Source: Tolypeutes matacus (taxonomy: Eukaryota; Chordata; Mammalia; Cingulata; Chlamyphoridae). From it: 64,000 bases of DNA. The translations under genes and the position numbers were made by a program. The notes below the pieces were generated by a model. It worked only from the letters and a program-made list of their open reading frames with translations, was not told the DNA's origin and did not search any database. Positions within the stretch are counted from its first letter, which is position 1. The number at the start of each line of letters is the position of its first letter. The stretch is from contig JAKSZT010020895.1 of assembly GCA_026826555.1 (NCBI GenBank), forward strand, positions 87,436 through 151,435, written 5' to 3'. Below are positions 60,651 to 64,000 of the stretch, one piece after another.

Positions 60651-62069
60651 ATATTAGTTTTTGTTAATTTGTAAGAAAAATTACACTGAGAAACCAGAGG
60701 ACAAAATTCACTGAAATTTAACAATTTGAAAATTTTATTTGAAGGGTAGAAGCCTTAAAAATGGTTCTGGAATGCTGTAAATCTGTTAAACATTATAAGA
60801 CATGGATATATAGAAATACCTTTGAAGTAGTTTATTTTTATTTTTATTGCAGAAAAATTATCCAGGAAGCTCAAAATCAAGAAAGCCATTTTAAAGTGCT
60901 AAGGCTGCAAACAGCTTAATTTGATTTGAGATAACATGTTGTCCATATTATAGACAGCACTATGTTTCAGAAAATATGTTTGTTGCTGTAGTTAGAGGAC
61001 ATTAGAGTATATATTTAGATCACATTCTGTTATTAAACATGCATTTGTTCCAGTAGATCTGTGAAAGTTCTCTTTGTTTAATTGATGATTAAATGGGGTC
61101 CCAAAAATTATTGGATTGATTCACAAACACACTTAAGAATTAACAAGTTGATTACTTTGCTCTTATGTGAATGATCTGGTAAAATCATAGGATAAGAATC
61201 TTTCTAGGAAAAAAGTGAATTCCATTAAGAAAAGTGTAAACTTCTACTGCACTCTTAAGGTCTCTTCAAATGAACAAATCTTGTAGTAAAATATGCAAAT
61301 CAGAATAAGAAGGTGTTTTTTGAGGTGATGTATGATAAATTTTCAAGGATGTTTTTTGCTTAGTGTAAATTTAGGATGATGGCAAATGGAAGGTCATTTT
61401 ACATAGATAATCCAGTCAACAATAGGAAGTGAAAAAATGATCTAACATTATGGGAACCACTGATATTAAGCTGGCACCCCATTTTAAATTATTCTTTATG
61501 TAAGTTGCAGAATGGATCTAATCAATTCCTCTGATTGGAAAATGAGGAGGTAATAATGGAATAGAAATCTATGTTGATGATACAGACTTTGCAAAGGTAT
61601 ATCCAGAGGACAGATCAGAGAGTGTGAGTGCACAAAGAACAAATAAATAGCTTCTCCAGGTATTTCAAAGGGATTCCAGAAGTTGAGTTAACTTCATAAT
61701 GAAAGATGAAATTACTGTAAAAAATGTGAAGCTAATTATAGCCATGAAATCTTAATGACATGACCTATAATTATAGTTAGTGAAAATCAAATTACACAAA
61801 GAATAACAACATCAATATTTATTAATAATATTTCATATGGATCAGTTTGAGCATAGCCATAGGCATAGACCTGATACAATTTATCTACATGTGAAATATA
61901 CTGCATTTGAGTACTGATTGTTTTCTTTGGAAATATTTTATCACATGTAAACAATATTAACTAAGAAGAAGACATGTTCTTCCCTGGTTTCTTAACACAG
62001 GGATATGGGCTGACCTCCATCATGTATTTCAAGTTTACTCAATATGCATTGCATTTATGACTAATTTCT
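60651..62069. other. Unique AT-rich sequence
   Basis: Some wording near 60850-61130 ('gccattttaaagtgctaagg', 'tgatttgagataacatgttg') looks like an old dispersed repeat, but I cannot name it. Otherwise nothing. Confidence 0.4.
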
Positions 62070-62199
62070 CTAAAATATTGTGTTCATTACCCTTTTAACA
62101 ACATTGTTGCTTAAACTGTAGAGGATGTGATGCAGCATAGGTATCACAATAGTGTAAATTATAGACACTATCATTTCATGGTCTGAAGGTTATCTGTAA
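62070..62199 (-). pseudogene. Olfactory receptor C-terminal fragment (TM7)
   Basis: On minus the frame reads SDHEMIVSIIYTIVIPML, then an HHILYSL where NPLIYSL is usual, then NNVVKRVMNTIF and a stop at 62070-62072. This is the third extracellular loop, TM7 and tail of a class II odorant receptor. The upstream part is cut off at about 62200, where an L1 begins. The NPxIY motif has changed to HHILY. The rest of the gene is not seen in the window. Confidence 0.85.
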
Positions 62200-62221
62200 C
62201 TTGGCCTCAATACAAAAACAG

Positions 62222-62575
62222 GATTTTCCATGAATTGCCAGTTCTTCTAGCACCATTTATTGAATAGACTGTTCTGGCTCAGATAAGTGGGCTTCACAGC
62301 CTTGTCAAAAATCACTTTGCCATAAATTTGAGGATCTATTTCTGAACACTCAATTCTATTCCATTGGTAAACATATCTATCCTTATGCCAATATCATGTC
62401 GTTTTCACCACTATAGCTAAGTAATATGCTTTAGGGTCAGGAAATGAGAGTCCTCATCTTTCCTCTTTTCTTTTAAGATATTTTTGGCCATTTGGTATCT
62501 CTTATTCTTTCAAATAAATCTGAAAATTGGCCTTTCCAATTTTGTAAAAATGGCTGTTGGAAGTTTTATTATTTG
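62222..62575 (-). mobile_element. L1 ORF2 segment, inverted part of a twin-primed copy
   Basis: Plus-strand wording 'tagcaccatttattgaatag', 'gccttgtcaaaaatcacttt' and 'attctattccattggtaaac' is the antisense of the ORF2 region after the FIW motif up to NKWCWE. It directly abuts a sense segment with later ORF2 sequence. Confidence 0.75.
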
Positions 62576-63237
62576 TAAACCACATATAATATAAGGTTTT
62601 GATATCCATGTTATATGAAGAGATCATACAATGATTAAATGGCAAGCAATTTAATTTAAAAATGGGACAGAGACTTGAATAGACATTTCTCTAAGGAGGC
62701 AATAAAAATGGCTAAAAAGCACAAGAAAAAATGTTCAACATAATTAGCTATTAGGGAAATGCAAATCAAAACTACACTGTGATATCATTTCACACCTTAT
62801 AGAGGGACCATCATTTCAAAAATAGAAAAATATAAGTTCTGGAGAAGATGTTAGGAAATAGGAATACTCCTTCATTGTTGGTGGGAATGTAGAATGGAGC
62901 AGATTTCAAGAAATTAAATATAGAACTGCTGTATAGTCCAGAAATCACATTATTGGGAATATATACAGAAGAAATGAAACCAAGGATGTGAACTGATATT
63001 TTCACACAAATGTTCATAGAACATTATTAACAATTGATAAAATATGGTAATTCCCTAAGTGTCCATCAACCAATGAGTGTATAAACAAAATATAGTATGT
63101 ACAAATACACTATTCAGCTGTAAGAAGAAATGAAATTGGGATGCAGGTGATAACATGGATGAACATTGATGACACTATGTTGAATGAAATGTCAGACACA
63201 AAAGGACAAATATTGTATGGTCACACTAAGAAGTAAA
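62576..63237 (+). mobile_element. L1 ORF2 end, sense part of the same copy
   Basis: Blocks 'aatttaaaaatgggacagag', 'agacatttctctaaggaggc', 'ttgttggtgggaatgtagaa' and 'agacacaaaaggacaaatat' are in normal ORF2-end order. With 62222-62575 this has the shape of a 5' inversion. Confidence 0.82.
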
Positions 63238-64000
63238 ATGAGTAAGGATTGTGAGAACATGGCAGACAGGTTAGGCACATAAGGTTCAGCTCTCACTAAA
63301 ACAATGGAGACAGAGAGAGAGGCTGCCTTGGGGACTTAATTTGGGGTAAGCAGAGCAGGACACTGCTTCACAACTCACAGGAGAGTGAGGGACATAGAGA
63401 AGGAGAAGCAGAAAGAACAAGCTGTGAGTTATTAATCCTCCTGGCCACTGTGAAGTGCTCTCCTCATCCAGCCCTGAGATATTAAGAGAGGGTAAAACTC
63501 CTGGTGAATTGCATCTAACTTAGAGGAGAGCAGACATCTTACTCCCTGCTAGCGCCTTTGAATATATATATAGAATGGAAAGATGCTTTGAGTCATCTAG
63601 GAGGGTACTGGACAGATAAGAAAGCCAGGGGATAATCATGGGTTGGTCACTCTTGTGGCTGGAAGTGGCACATATACACCACCCTCAGGGAGGATAGCCT
63701 AGGTGGAGCCACTGGAGGGGTCTGAGAGGATTGAAAGCAATTTCTTTGTAGTGAGTTTAGACAGCTGGGTGTCCCCTGATTTTTGGATGGGACTCCAACT
63801 TGGTAGGGAGAGGGGAGGGGGATCTCCTCAGGCAGGCTGTCATGCCCAGCTGCCTAGGTAAAGAGAGGAATTACATCAGAGAGGAGGCACAGACAGGTGA
63901 CTGATCAGCAGGACTTTAGCAGACAGCAAAGTTTCTAACCTGCACGAAGGAAAAGGGGCAGATAGCCTTCTGAAAGTCTCACAAACCTAAGTAGGCAGAT
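63238..64000 (+). mobile_element. L1 5' UTR, continuing beyond the window
   Basis: A GC-richer stretch starting 'gtgagaacatggcagacagg' and 'aaggttcagctctcactaaa', as at the start of L1 5' UTRs, with many G-rich and C-rich words. No open frame of note. ORF1 would lie to the right of the window if the copy is long. Confidence 0.55.

Overview
This window looks like mammalian, non-coding genomic DNA from a xenarthran, most likely an armadillo (Dasypus). The evidence is tRNA-derived SINEs of the armadillo DAS type (5051-5220, 18334-18423, 27953-28113), many old and lineage-specific L1 copies, ERVL and MaLR-type LTRs, and MIR fragments. I see no intact protein-coding gene. Nearly all longer open frames are fragments of retroelements or lie opposite them.

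Gene relics. Three pieces of olfactory receptor genes, all on the minus strand, mark this as a decayed part of an olfactory receptor cluster: an OR4-like pseudogene (about 3625-4440), a class II receptor pseudogene of OR5/OR8/OR9 type (44626-45580), and a C-terminal scrap (62070-62199) cut off by an L1. A processed pseudogene of PRXL2A (FAM213A, peroxiredoxin-like 2A) lies at 29105 to about 30790 on the minus strand. It is intronless, has an AATAAA and A-tract, three in-frame stops and one frameshift.

Retroelement layers. L1 remnants fill about a third of the window. They include a near full-length minus-strand L1 (21655-27761), plus-strand copies at 12085-15525 and 49560-53360, a minus-strand copy at 57940-60650, a twin-primed copy at 62222-63237, and the start of another at the right edge. 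Three of these L1s have lost an internal piece of ORF2. An ERVL provirus remnant (31705-35640, minus) keeps part of pol and its 3' LTR. A solo MaLR-like LTR with a perfect 5-bp target duplication is at 35991-36407.

Main discovery candidate. A dispersed element, here called R1, occurs six times (7491-7889, 16083-16466, 19815-21425, 33168-34907, 46847-48234, 54991-55390). The best copy is 1,740 bp, ends in an A-rich tail with AATAAA, and is flanked by a perfect 29-bp target-site duplication at a TTTTT/AAA site. That points to L1 machinery. Its last ~0.5 kb resembles the 3' UTR of the local L1, while its first ~1.2 kb is unlike anything else I recognise. It appears to be a non-autonomous, L1-tailed retroposon. 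I cannot tell without a repeat library whether it has been catalogued.

Layout: 1-5000 mostly unique AT-rich DNA with the OR4-like pseudogene; 5000-16500 SINE, MIR, L1 and R1 fragments; 16500-19800 mostly unique; 19800-28100 R1 copy, large L1, SINE; 28100-30800 unique DNA and the PRXL2A pseudogene; 31250-36400 LTR elements with the young R1 insertion; 36400-44600 mostly unique with old repeats; 44600-49200 OR pseudogene and R1; 48500-54165 a diverged duplication flanking an old L1 and a 10-N gap; 54170-64000 rearranged L1s, R1 and the OR scrap.
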